Positions 8,518 to 17,028 of a stretch of 64,000 nucleotides of DNA are shown here, in pieces (positions within the stretch are counted from its first letter, which is position 1; each line of letters opens with the position of its first letter). A program made the translations under genes and the position numbers. The notes beneath the pieces were generated by a model. It worked only from the letters and a program-made list of their open reading frames with translations, had not been told where the DNA came from and made no database searches. The stretch covers positions 62,001 through 126,000 of the forward strand of contig NZ_VNWP01000001.1 in NCBI RefSeq assembly GCF_014224355.1, given 5' to 3'. The stretch is from Synechococcus sp. BSA11S. Lineage in GTDB: Bacteria > Cyanobacteriota > Cyanobacteriia > PCC-6307 > Cyanobiaceae.

Positions 8518-9194
8518 ATGGATCAGCCGGCGGCCCGTCGCGCCGTGACCACCGATCGCAGCCGGCCATGCTGCGGGCCTGCCTGCTCAGTGGCGGTGAC
8601 AGCCGGCGCATGGGCACCGACAAGGCCATGTTGTCCCACCCCAGCGGCGGCACCTGGCTGGAGCAGGCCCTGACTCTGCTGGCCGGCCTCGGGGTGCCGC
8701 TGACCCTGGTGAGCCGCCACCGCGCCCACGGCAGCCTGGCCCGTCAGCTCAGCGCAAGGCTTGAGCTGGAGATCGAGGTGCTGCTCGAGCCGCCCCCCCG
8801 GGAGGGGCCCCTGCTGGCGCTCACCAGGCTGATGGCTTTGCACCCCGGCCAGCGGCTGCTCCTGGCCCCGGTGGACATGCCCCGCCTGCAGCCCGGGGGC
8901 CTGCGGGCCCTGGTGGCCGCAGCCGAGGCCGGCTTCGACCCCGACACCATCCATCTGGCCCACGATGGCCAACGGCTGCAGCCCCTGCTGGGCCTCTATC
9001 CGGCCACGCCCTCCAACAGGGCGGCGGCCGAGGCCTTCACCGGTCGTGGCGGGCGCAGCCTGCTGCGCTGGCTCGAGCAGACCCGCCGCGTCAGTGCCGT
9101 GAAGCTTGCCCCCGATCAGCTGCTCAATGCCAACACCCCGGGGGATTGCGGGCCAGGGCTGAGCGACGGTTTCAATGGGTCTGCGCCAGGCTGA
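8514..9194 (+). CDS. mobA: Molybdenum cofactor guanylyltransferase MobA
   Basis: MobA joins GMP from GTP to molybdopterin, giving the bis-MGD cofactor needed by NarB. The nucleotide-binding motif is LLSGGDSRRMGTDKA near residue 25, followed by a Rossmann-like core with the metal-binding PVDMP motif. The ATG at 8514 overlaps the previous stop by four bases (ATGA). A second possible start lies at the methionine just before the motif. The gene overlaps moaA by 20 bases, making a tight psiE-like/mobA/moaA operon. Confidence 0.9.
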   Translation: MNGSAGGPSRRDHRSQPAMLRACLLSGGDSRRMGTDKAMLSHPSGGTWLEQALTLLAGLGVPLTLVSRHRAHGSLARQLSARLELEIEVLLEPPPREGPLLALTRLMALHPGQRLLLAPVDMPRLQPGGLRALVAAAEAGFDPDTIHLAHDGQRLQPLLGLYPATPSNRAAAEAFTGRGGRSLLRWLEQTRRVSAVKLAPDQLLNANTPGDCGPGLSDGFNGSAPG

Positions 9195-10305
9195 GCCGCC
9201 AGCCTCCGGCCGCCCAGGTCGCGCAGACGTGGCCGCTCCGACCCCTCCCCTCGATCAGCTGGGCCGTCCCCCGGGGGTGTTGCGCCTGTCCCTCACCGCC
9301 CGCTGCAACCTCGCCTGCCCCTATTGCTGCCCCGACAGCCAGGACCCCCCGGAGCTGCTCACCCTGCCCGAGCGGGTCGAGCTGGTGGCCGCGGTGGCTG
9401 AGCTGGGCTTCAGCCGGCTGCGGCTCACCGGTGGCGAGCCCCTGCTGCATAGGGGTCTGGAGGAACTGGTGGCGGCGCTGCAACCCCTGCGCGGGGCGAG
9501 GGGAAGCTCGGGCTCATCAGGGCTGAGCGAGATCGCCCTCACCACCAACGGGGTGCTGCTCAGCGCCGAGCGGGCCCGGGCGCTCAGGCGGGCGGGCCTG
9601 GATCGGATCACCGTCAGCCTCGATGGCACCGATGGCGCCAGCGTGGGGCGCATGGCGGGCCTGGCCGGTGGGGTGCCTGCCGGAGAGGCCGTGCTCGAGA
9701 AGGTGCTGGCCGCCCTCGACCATGCCCGCAGGGCGGGTTTCGATCCCGCCACAGGGGCGCTCAAGCTCAATGCCGTGATCGCCCGCGGTCTGAATGAGGA
9801 TCAGTTGCTCCCCCTCGCTGCGCTGGCCCGTCAGCGGGGGATCGAGCTGCGCTTGATCGAGTTCATGGACGTGGGCAACCGCAATGGCTGGCAGCCGGAT
9901 CAGGTGCTGCCAGCCGCCGAGATGGTCCGGCGGATCGGCATCCACTGGCCTCTGGAGCCCCTCGGGCGCCAGGCCCATGGCACCGCCAGTCGCTGGCGCT
10001 ACCGCGACGGGGTGGCCCACCTGGCCGTGGTGGCCTCGATCTCCGCCCCCTTCTGCGGCGACTGCGACCGGCTGCGCATCACCGCCGACGGCGTGGCCTA
10101 CACCTGCCTGTTCGCCTCCAGCGGAGTTGATCTCAAGCCATGGCTGCGTCCGTCTTCGTCTGCGGTCGACAGCCTGAGCGGAGCCTTGCGGGGCCTCTGG
10201 AGCCAGCGCCACGACCGTTACAGCGAGGAGCGCAAGTTGGAGCAACCTTCAGGGAATGTCACGACGCCACGTTCCCTTGCTGAGATGGCCTATCTGGGGG
10301 GGTGA
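9175..10305 (+). CDS. moaA: GTP 3',8-cyclase MoaA
   Basis: This radical-SAM enzyme makes the first Moco intermediate from GTP. The 376-residue protein carries the SAM-cluster motif CNLACPYC, the GGEPLLH glycine motif, a second cluster region FCGDCDRLRITADG...CLF, and the C-terminal Gly-Gly needed by the family. The ATG at 9175 lies inside the 3' end of mobA. Its product would feed the nitrate reductase and the second molybdoenzyme at 14.2-16.6 kb. Confidence 0.93.
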   Translation: MGLRQAEPPASGRPGRADVAAPTPPLDQLGRPPGVLRLSLTARCNLACPYCCPDSQDPPELLTLPERVELVAAVAELGFSRLRLTGGEPLLHRGLEELVAALQPLRGARGSSGSSGLSEIALTTNGVLLSAERARALRRAGLDRITVSLDGTDGASVGRMAGLAGGVPAGEAVLEKVLAALDHARRAGFDPATGALKLNAVIARGLNEDQLLPLAALARQRGIELRLIEFMDVGNRNGWQPDQVLPAAEMVRRIGIHWPLEPLGRQAHGTASRWRYRDGVAHLAVVASISAPFCGDCDRLRITADGVAYTCLFASSGVDLKPWLRPSSSAVDSLSGALRGLWSQRHDRYSEERKLEQPSGNVTTPRSLAEMAYLGG

Positions 10306-10353
10306 TGATCGGGCTGACGCGAATGCGTTCAGCCGTCAATCATTTCCATCGTC

Positions 10354-10734
10354 ATGCGCCAGACGTTCAAGGTTGCCCTCACCCTCGCGGCGATCAGCGC
10401 TCCGTTGGCCGCCTTCGCTCTGCCCTTCAAGCCTGATCCCACCTCCTTTGCCAACTACCTCGGCAAGAAATCGATGGAGGATGGATCCAAGGCCACCTTC
10501 TCCAACCTGAGCGGCTGTGCCGCCGGCACCACGGGCGGGAAGGACAGCTACAGCTGCCAGACGGGCGACGCCCTGCTCACAACCCCGAGCGGAGCGCAGC
10601 GCTCCTGCAAGGCGGTGGTTCGTGATGGCCGCCCTGGAATCACCTGGACGGCTCAGCAAACAGGAGGGGGCTCCTGGCAGGGCAACCTGGCGTGCCCGCC
10701 GCTGCCCGAAAGCTCCTCAGGAATGGGGGAGTGA
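10354..10734 (+). CDS. Small secreted protein of unknown function
   Basis: A 126-residue protein with a clear signal peptide (MRQTFKVALTLAAISAPLAAFA, cleavage likely after residue 22). The mature part is about 100 residues and has four cysteines (CAAG, SCQTG, SCKAV, ACPP) that could form two disulfides in the periplasm. I recognise no family. It is 48 bases behind moaA and may be read from the same transcript. Its last 18 bases overlap the convergent isochorismatase gene. Confidence 0.7.
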   Translation: MRQTFKVALTLAAISAPLAAFALPFKPDPTSFANYLGKKSMEDGSKATFSNLSGCAAGTTGGKDSYSCQTGDALLTTPSGAQRSCKAVVRDGRPGITWTAQQTGGGSWQGNLACPPLPESSSGMGE

Positions 10735-11358
10735 GGCCCCACCGCTGAATGCAGCCACAGTGAGCTGTCGGCAGTAGCCACTGAAGCAACGCAGCGCTGC
10801 CCTGTGGCGTTCGGCCGATTCCGCCATGCAGGCATCGATCAGGCAGGTCACGGTGTAACCGCGATCAGCCGCATCCTTGACGGTGTGATCGATGCATTGA
10901 TCGGTGAGCAGGCCCGCCACCACAAGCTCGGTGATGCCCATGTTGCGCAGCAGGTAGTCGAGGCTGGTGGAGTTGAAGGGGGAGGAGGAACTCTTGGGCA
11001 GCACCAGCTCATCGGGGCCGGGGGTGAGGGGCTCGATCACCCTTGACTCCCAGCTGCCCGGAGCAAACCCCAGGCCGGAGCGCTTGTAGTCGAGGCTGCG
11101 ATCGCGCCCGTCGGCGGTGAGGTTGGCGATCACGGTGTGAATCACCTCCAGCCCGCCCTGGCGTGCGTGTGCCAGCGCCTGCTGCAGCCGTGGCAGGACG
11201 GCCTCCTGGAAGTGGGCTTCAAAGCCGGGCGGCCGGGGCGGGGGTGATGCGTTGCTGCCTGCGGGGCCGGCCGGTCCGCAGGTGCCGTTCTGGACATCGA
11301 CCAGGAGCAGGGCCGCGGCAGCCAAGGGCAGGGATGGAGTGGCCGTGGCCTCCACCAT
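10717..11358 (-). CDS. Isochorismatase-family cysteine hydrolase
   Basis: A 213-residue alpha/beta hydrolase of the isochorismatase/nicotinamidase group. The catalytic Asp is in LLLVDVQNG, a Lys in LVLPKSSSSPF, and the nucleophile Cys in GLLTDQCIDHTVKDAADRGY. Such enzymes hydrolyse amides, carbamoyl compounds or isochorismate, and the substrate cannot be read from sequence. The chosen ATG shares a CCATGG hexamer with the ATG of the divergent ligase gene. The pairing with an amine/amino-acid ligase and permease suggests nitrogen-compound breakdown. Confidence 0.85.
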   Translation of the reverse strand: MVEATATPSLPLAAAALLLVDVQNGTCGPAGPAGSNASPPPRPPGFEAHFQEAVLPRLQQALAHARQGGLEVIHTVIANLTADGRDRSLDYKRSGLGFAPGSWESRVIEPLTPGPDELVLPKSSSSPFNSTSLDYLLRNMGITELVVAGLLTDQCIDHTVKDAADRGYTVTCLIDACMAESAERHRAALRCFSGYCRQLTVAAFSGGASLPHS

Positions 11359-12760
11359 GGCCTCTGCCGCCGAATCAGGCAATGATCTCGAGGCCTGTGG
11401 CTGCCCTGCTGTGCCTGACGTTCCCAGCGCCACTGCTCTGACCGCCGAGCTGCTGGAGCGCGGTCTGCGCCGTGTGGCGGTCACCTTCGTGAACCACGCC
11501 GGGTCCGTGCTGGCGAAGGGGGTGCCGCTGGGGCGGTTGCCGCTGGTGGCGAGCCAGGGGCTGGGCTTCTCACCGGTGTCCGATGCCTTCGGGGCCACGG
11601 GCCTGATCGATCCGCAGCAATCCCTGGCCAGGCCCGATGGCGACCTGCGCCTGAAGCCTGATCTCGCGGCCCTGCGCCCGCTCGATCCTGGAAACGGCTG
11701 GGCCTGGGCCCCCGGAATCCGCCACGAGCGCGATGGCGCCATCTACGCCCTGGATCAACGGGGCTTCTGTGCGCGGCAGGAGGCGGCCCTCGCCGCCACC
11801 GGGCTGAGCGCCCTGGCCGGCTTCGAGATCGAGTGGATGGTGGGGCAGCCAGAGCCAGCTGGGGGCTGGATTCCAGCAGTGGCGGGCGGCCCCTACGGCG
11901 CCGATCGTCTGGTGCAGGGGCTGGATTACCTCAGCGCCGTGGCTGAGGCCCTGGATGCCGCCGAGCTGCCCTGGCTTCAGCTGCACCCGGAATACGGCGC
12001 CGGCCAGTTCGAGCTGTCGCTGGCGGCGGCGCAGCCGCTGGAGGCTGCCGATCGCCTGGTGGCCGCGCGCCTGGTGATTCAGCAGGTGAGCCGCCGCTTC
12101 GGCTGGATCTGCAGCTTTGCTCCTGTGGTGACGGCCGATCTGGTGGGCAACGGCGGCCACCTGCATCTGAGCGTGGTGGAGCGGGGCGTGCCGCTGCTGG
12201 CCGGTGGGGCGGGCCCGGCCGGGCTGACGCCAAGGGGGGAAGCACTGCTGGCGGGCCTGCTGGAGCAGCTGCCGGCCCTGATGCCCCTGGCCTGCGCCCT
12301 GGCCGTGTCGTACCGGCGGCTGGCCCCGGGCCGCTGGGCGGCGCCGTTTCAGGTCTGGGGGGTGGAGAACCGGGAGGCGGCGCTGCGCCTGGTGCCTGCC
12401 GCTGGCGGAGAACCGGGTCACCTGGAGATCAAGGTGGCCGATCTCAGCGCCAACCCCTATCTGCTGGTGGGCGGCGTACTGGCCGTGCTCCTGGATGCTC
12501 TGCAGCGCCCCCGGGTCCTGCCGCCCCCGCTGAGCGGGGATCCCTCGGCCGCGCCTGCCGCCGAGGCTCCGAGGCTTCCCAGGACCCTCACCGAGGCGGT
12601 GCGGGCGTTCGAGGCCAGCCCTGTGCTGCGGAACGCCATGGGGGAGGCCCTTCAGCGCACCGTGGTGGAGGCCCGCCTCTCGGAAGTGCGCCGCAGCGAA
12701 CCTCTGGCCGACGACGCCTTGATCATCTCCACCCGCGCCTGGCCCCTCACAGGGATCTGA
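11357..12760 (+). CDS. Glutamine synthetase-like ligase (possible gamma-glutamyl amine ligase)
   Basis: A 467-residue member of the GlnA superfamily. Seen motifs are the metal-ligand EIEW (for EPEF), HPEYGAGQFE, NGGHLHLS with the conserved His, NREAALRLV with the substrate arginines, and LEIKVAD with the last Glu. The usual ammonium-pocket DGSS loop is not recognisable (VSDAFGATG). That loss points to a GlnA-like ligase acting on an amine or amino acid, not housekeeping GlnA. The following APC permease recalls the PuuA-PuuP pair of putrescine breakdown, which is an analogy only. It starts at the CCATGG shared with the hydrolase. Confidence 0.8.
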   Translation: MASAAESGNDLEACGCPAVPDVPSATALTAELLERGLRRVAVTFVNHAGSVLAKGVPLGRLPLVASQGLGFSPVSDAFGATGLIDPQQSLARPDGDLRLKPDLAALRPLDPGNGWAWAPGIRHERDGAIYALDQRGFCARQEAALAATGLSALAGFEIEWMVGQPEPAGGWIPAVAGGPYGADRLVQGLDYLSAVAEALDAAELPWLQLHPEYGAGQFELSLAAAQPLEAADRLVAARLVIQQVSRRFGWICSFAPVVTADLVGNGGHLHLSVVERGVPLLAGGAGPAGLTPRGEALLAGLLEQLPALMPLACALAVSYRRLAPGRWAAPFQVWGVENREAALRLVPAAGGEPGHLEIKVADLSANPYLLVGGVLAVLLDALQRPRVLPPPLSGDPSAAPAAEAPRLPRTLTEAVRAFEASPVLRNAMGEALQRTVVEARLSEVRRSEPLADDALIISTRAWPLTGI

Positions 12761-12885
12761 AAACGAATTGGGTCTCCGGCCCGCCGTGCGATCACGACCG
12801 GCGCCGGCTCTGCACGCCCTGACGCCCAGCAGACTCGTCGCTGGTGGGAGCCTGCTCCGCTCCCGCGGCAATCGCACGGTGCCTG

Positions 12886-14247
12886 ATGTCCACACCTGAG
12901 AAATCGGGCTCCCTGCTGCAGATCCTGGGAGTCAGTTTCGGGATCGCCGGGGCAGTGGGGGGCACGATCGGCGCCGGCATCCTGCGCACTCCCGGCCTGG
13001 TGGCCGAGCAGCTCGGCAGTGTTCCCCTGATCGTGGCCGCCTGGGTGGCGGGGGCGCTCTATGCCCTGCTCGGGGCCTTCGCCGTGGCTGAACTGAGCAC
13101 CAGCCTGCCCCGGGCTGGTGGTTGGACGGTCTACGCCCGACGGGCCCTGGGGGATCAGGCCGGCTTTTCGGTGGGCTGGATCGACTGGGTGGGCCACTGC
13201 GCCGGTCTGGCCTGGGTGGCAGTGACCATCGGCGACTACACGATCGGCCTGTTGCCGGCCCTTCCCGTGGGCAGCAAGGTGGTGGCCCTGCTGGTGCTGG
13301 TGGCCTTTGCGCTGATCCAGCGGCTCGGCCTGGAGGCCGGAAGCCTCAGCCAGAAGATCCTCAGCCTGGGCAAGGCTCTGGCCTTCCTCGGCCTGATCAC
13401 GGCCTGTTTTCTGCATGCCCCGGTCAGGGAGCTGGCGGGGGGGGCCGAACCGTTGCTGGAGGCTGCCGACCCCGGGGGCCGGGCGGCGGGGGGCGGGGTC
13501 AGCCTCGGCATCGGCACGGGGTTCGCCATGCAGGCCGTGATCACCACCTACGACGGCTGGCACAGCCCGATCTACTTCGCTGAGGAATTCGCCCAGCCCA
13601 GCCAGGATCTGCCCCGCTCGCTGGTGGGGGGTGTACTCAGTGTGGCGGGGCTCTACCTGCTCGTGAATCTGGCACTGCTTCGGCTGCTGCCGGTCTCGCG
13701 GATCGCAGGGTCGGTGCTGCCCCTGGCCGATGCCGCCGAGGTGATCTTCGGGGCCTGGAGTGCTCAGCTGATCGTGGTGCTGGCGCTGATCTCCTCGTTC
13801 GGTCTGGTCAATGCCGTGGTGATGGGTGCACCGCGCATCCTCTATGGCCTCAGCCGGGATGGCTTGTTCCTGCCCCAGTTCGCCGCGGTCAGCACCAGCG
13901 GGACCCCCGTGCTCGGGCTGGCGCTGACGACCGCCACCGCCGGGTTGCTGGTGAGCTTCGGCGATTTCACGGTCCTGCTGGGCATCGCCTCCTTCCTTTA
14001 TGTGCTGCTGTATCTGAGCGGCATCACGGCATTGCTGCTGCTGCGCTGGCGAGAGCCCGAGCTGGAGCGGCCCTTCCGGGATCCGGGCTATCCGCTCAGC
14101 GCGGTGATCGTCTGGCTGGGTTCGCTGGCGTTCCTGATCGCCGCGATCCGCAACGACACCGCCAACAGCATTTGGGCCCTGGGACTGATCCTGCTCAGCC
14201 TGCCCCTGCACCAGCTGACGCGGCGCCTGGCGCCGCCACCGGCCTGA
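12886..14247 (+). CDS. APC-family amino acid/amine permease
   Basis: A 453-residue inner-membrane carrier with about 12 hydrophobic helices. The first helix carries the substrate-binding motif GGTIGAGILRTPG typical of the amino acid-polyamine-organocation superfamily. It lies 125 bases after the glutamine-synthetase-like gene on the same strand, so the ligase may process the imported substrate. The start chosen is MSTPEKSG. An upstream in-frame start at 12844 would add 14 unlikely residues. Its 3' end overlaps the convergent molybdoenzyme gene by 53 bases. Confidence 0.88.
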   Translation: MSTPEKSGSLLQILGVSFGIAGAVGGTIGAGILRTPGLVAEQLGSVPLIVAAWVAGALYALLGAFAVAELSTSLPRAGGWTVYARRALGDQAGFSVGWIDWVGHCAGLAWVAVTIGDYTIGLLPALPVGSKVVALLVLVAFALIQRLGLEAGSLSQKILSLGKALAFLGLITACFLHAPVRELAGGAEPLLEAADPGGRAAGGGVSLGIGTGFAMQAVITTYDGWHSPIYFAEEFAQPSQDLPRSLVGGVLSVAGLYLLVNLALLRLLPVSRIAGSVLPLADAAEVIFGAWSAQLIVVLALISSFGLVNAVVMGAPRILYGLSRDGLFLPQFAAVSTSGTPVLGLALTTATAGLLVSFGDFTVLLGIASFLYVLLYLSGITALLLLRWREPELERPFRDPGYPLSAVIVWLGSLAFLIAAIRNDTANSIWALGLILLSLPLHQLTRRLAPPPA

Positions 14248-16582
14248 TCCCGCCGCGCACCAACACCGGCACCCGTTTGAACCCTGGCGTGCCACTGCGG
14301 GGATCCGCCGGGGCGCGGATGATCGCATTCACCTCCGGATAGAACATCAGTGCGGCGCCCTCGCGGATCTCACCGGGGATGATCTCGATGCCCTCCAGTT
14401 GGCCGGCCTCCCCCTGCACCGTCACCCGCTGGTGGGCGGCCAGGCCGGATCGGGCCAGATCGGCGCGGTTCATCAGGATCGTCTGGCGGTGCGGCATGCC
14501 CCGGTAGGCATCGCCGACCTTGTACACCACCGTGTTGTGCTGGCCGTAGCTGCGGGCGGTGATCAGCGCCAGCACCAGGCCGGATTCCCCCGGCGCCAGG
14601 CCACCGAAATGGTCCGGCTCGGGGAGCTGCAGCGCCGGCAGGGGTGTGGGCTCCATCCGTGCTTTCCCTGAGGGCGTGGGGAAGCTGGGCTGCTCGAACA
14701 CCCGCCCTTCCACGCTGAATTCGCGCCTGGTGGCATCGATCTCCGCGATCGGGCCGTAGCCGGGCACGGTGCGGGCGATCAGCTGGCGCACATAGACGGG
14801 GTCCTGCAGGCGCCCCCAGTCGATCGGATCGTTGCCCATCAGCCGCCGGGCCAGTTCGGCCAGGAAGCCCACCTCGCTGATCAGATCGGCCTGCTCGAGG
14901 TGGGTGGTGCCGGGCTCGTTGAGGCGCACGAAGTTGTTGCCCGATTCGGTGGTGGTGCGGTGGGGGGTCTCGAAGCGGTTGAACACCGGCAGCACCAGGG
15001 TCTGGCGGGCCGCCAGGCCATGGAAGTGGCCCTGGTTGGGCTTGGTGGCCAGATACATCACGGTGTCGATGCGCCCCAGGGCGTGGCGGGCCTGCTCGGA
15101 ATCGGGGTTGGCCCCCCAGAGGTTGCCCCCCAGGCAGAGCAGGGTGTCCACATCTCCGGCTTCCGCCGCTTCGATCAGGGCGCGGGTGTCGTAGCCGGGC
15201 ACCCGGCTGAGCGGGCGCCCCAGCAGGGCTTCGAGGGCCTGCTGCATTGCGGCGCGCAGCTTCACCGTCACGCCCATCGAGCCGAAGCCCTGCACGTTGG
15301 AGTGGCCGCGGATCGGCATCGTGCCGGCTCCGGGCCGGCCCACGTTGCCGCTGAGCAGGGCGGTGTTGGCAATGGCATGGACGTTGGCGGTGCCGTTGGC
15401 GTGGTGGGTGATCCCCATTGCCCAGGCGAACACCACACCGCTGGAGCGGGCGATCACGGCGGCGGCGTGCTCCAGCTCCTCGCGGCTGAGGCCGCAGCAG
15501 GCGCAGATCGACTCCCAGGAGGTGGCTTGCAGCGGCTCCACCACCGCCTGCCAGTTCTCGGTGTGGGATTTGAGGAAGTCCCACTGGATCGAGCCGGCCT
15601 CCAGCAACGCCTTCTGGAGGCCCAGAAACACGGCGGTGTCGCTGCCCGGCACCGGCTGCAGGAACAGCGAGGCGATCTCCGAGCCCCGCAGCATCGACTT
15701 GATCGGAAAGGCGGGCGAGCCGAACCTGAGCAGGCCCACCTCCAGCACCGGGTTGATCACGATCACGCTGCCGCCGCGCTCGCGCAGGCGGATCAGCTCG
15801 TTCATCAGCCGCGGGTGGTTGGCCGGAGCGTTGGATCCCACCAGCACCACGCACTCCGCCTGTCGCAGGCTCTCCAGGCTCACCATCGAGGTGCCGGAGC
15901 CGAACACCTCGCTCAGCCCCACGGTGGAGGGGGCGTGGCAGAGATCGGAGCAGTCGGCCAGGTTATTCGAGCCCCAGGCCCGCAGCAGCAGCTGCAGCAG
16001 GTAGGCGGCCTCATTGGAGGAGCGGCCGGAGCTGTAGGAGGCCACCCGCTCCGGCGGGTGCCGGAAGGCCGCTTCGGCCAGCTCCAGCACGTCGTCCCAG
16101 CTGAGGCGCTCGTAGTGGCTGCGGCCCTCCCGCAGGATCAGGGGATGGCTGAGGCGGCCGAGGCGATCGGCCTCCTGGGAGGTGAGGCGTTGCAGCTCCT
16201 GGAGGCTGCGCTGGCCGAAGACCTCCTGGATCACCGCCGGCTGCAGCTCGGCGCTGATCGCCTCCACGCTCTTGAGGCAGCGCTGCAGGGGTTCCCCCAG
16301 CTCATCGCGGAAGCCTCCGTTCTGGCCGCCTGTGCCCCAGGCGCAGGAGAGGCAGGCGCTCTTGTGCAGCAGGGTCTGCCAGAGCAGGGGGCCTTTGGGG
16401 GAGAGGGTGGCCTTGGCCCAGCCTTCGATCACCGGCCAGCCGCCGCCCAGCTCAGGGGCGCCTGGATCAGGAGCACTGTTGGACCTGCGCGATTCTGCCT
16501 TCACGATCTTCGCGGCGGGGTCCACCTCTTCAGGATGGCGCGCCCCGCCCCAGGCACCGATAGGACCCATCACACAGATCAC
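14195..16582 (-). CDS. FdhF/YdeP-family molybdopterin oxidoreductase
   Basis: A 795-residue molybdoenzyme of the formate dehydrogenase-alpha-like YdeP family. An N-terminal CLSC pair remains of the iron-sulphur binding region. Cys in SDLCHAPSTVGL aligns with the selenocysteine of E. coli FdhF and is the likely molybdenum ligand. Bis-MGD-binding segments (GVVFAWAMGITHHANG, GRPGAG) and a C-terminal dinucleotide-binding domain (ITARSYGQHN) follow. The substrate is unknown, since several family members have no confirmed formate dehydrogenase activity. It uses the same cofactor as NarB, whose genes are nearby. The C-terminal Ala/Gly tail overlaps the permease gene. Confidence 0.88.
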   Translation of the reverse strand: MICVMGPIGAWGGARHPEEVDPAAKIVKAESRRSNSAPDPGAPELGGGWPVIEGWAKATLSPKGPLLWQTLLHKSACLSCAWGTGGQNGGFRDELGEPLQRCLKSVEAISAELQPAVIQEVFGQRSLQELQRLTSQEADRLGRLSHPLILREGRSHYERLSWDDVLELAEAAFRHPPERVASYSSGRSSNEAAYLLQLLLRAWGSNNLADCSDLCHAPSTVGLSEVFGSGTSMVSLESLRQAECVVLVGSNAPANHPRLMNELIRLRERGGSVIVINPVLEVGLLRFGSPAFPIKSMLRGSEIASLFLQPVPGSDTAVFLGLQKALLEAGSIQWDFLKSHTENWQAVVEPLQATSWESICACCGLSREELEHAAAVIARSSGVVFAWAMGITHHANGTANVHAIANTALLSGNVGRPGAGTMPIRGHSNVQGFGSMGVTVKLRAAMQQALEALLGRPLSRVPGYDTRALIEAAEAGDVDTLLCLGGNLWGANPDSEQARHALGRIDTVMYLATKPNQGHFHGLAARQTLVLPVFNRFETPHRTTTESGNNFVRLNEPGTTHLEQADLISEVGFLAELARRLMGNDPIDWGRLQDPVYVRQLIARTVPGYGPIAEIDATRREFSVEGRVFEQPSFPTPSGKARMEPTPLPALQLPEPDHFGGLAPGESGLVLALITARSYGQHNTVVYKVGDAYRGMPHRQTILMNRADLARSGLAAHQRVTVQGEAGQLEGIEIIPGEIREGAALMFYPEVNAIIRAPADPRSGTPGFKRVPVLVRGGIRPVAAPGAASAGAGAG

Positions 16583-17028
16583 CGACGATGACCACCGGGT
16601 TGCCTCGCTTCAGGGCTGGGGTGGGCACAGAGATGGGCATCGGGGCAATCCCCCCGGCCTGGGAGAGCTCCTGGTGCGGAAGTGCAGCGTGGAGGTCCAG
16701 CACGTTTGCCACCCCGCCCGCAGAGGCGGCACAGCTGCGTGCGCACTCCTGCTGGTTTCCAACTCCACAATGAACGTTCTGGTGTTGCGATAAACGCTTG
16801 ACGGAATGCCAGGAAATGTGTATTCTTAGTTGATAAATTAAATAATAAAAAAGTTGCCTCATTACGCTTCTCAGCAGGCTTTTGTGCCAACGCTTTTTCC
16901 GTTTGCTTGATCTTCTCGGTTTTGGCTTTCGCATCAGTGTTCAGGGCGATTGCCGGCAACGGCGATTCCTGCCCAGTCGCTTCTGGCCGGTTGCCAGGCA
17001 TTCTTGAATCACTTTCCCCCAGGCGATC
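16583..17028. other. Promoter and leader region of the sucrose operon
   Basis: This 446-base region holds no convincing gene. Its left half is GC-rich and featureless. The centre (16795-16862) is strongly AT-rich and carries the spsA promoter, followed by an untranslated leader of about 195 bases. Confidence 0.6.
16798..16826 (+). promoter_or_regulatory. Sigma70-type promoter for spsA-spp-amylosucrase
   Basis: TTGACG (16798-16803) is separated by exactly 17 bases from TATTCT (16821-16826), a near-consensus housekeeping promoter. It is followed by an A/T-rich initial transcribed sequence. Transcription should begin about 16833, giving a leader near 195 bases that could host salt or osmotic control. 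Confidence 0.7.
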
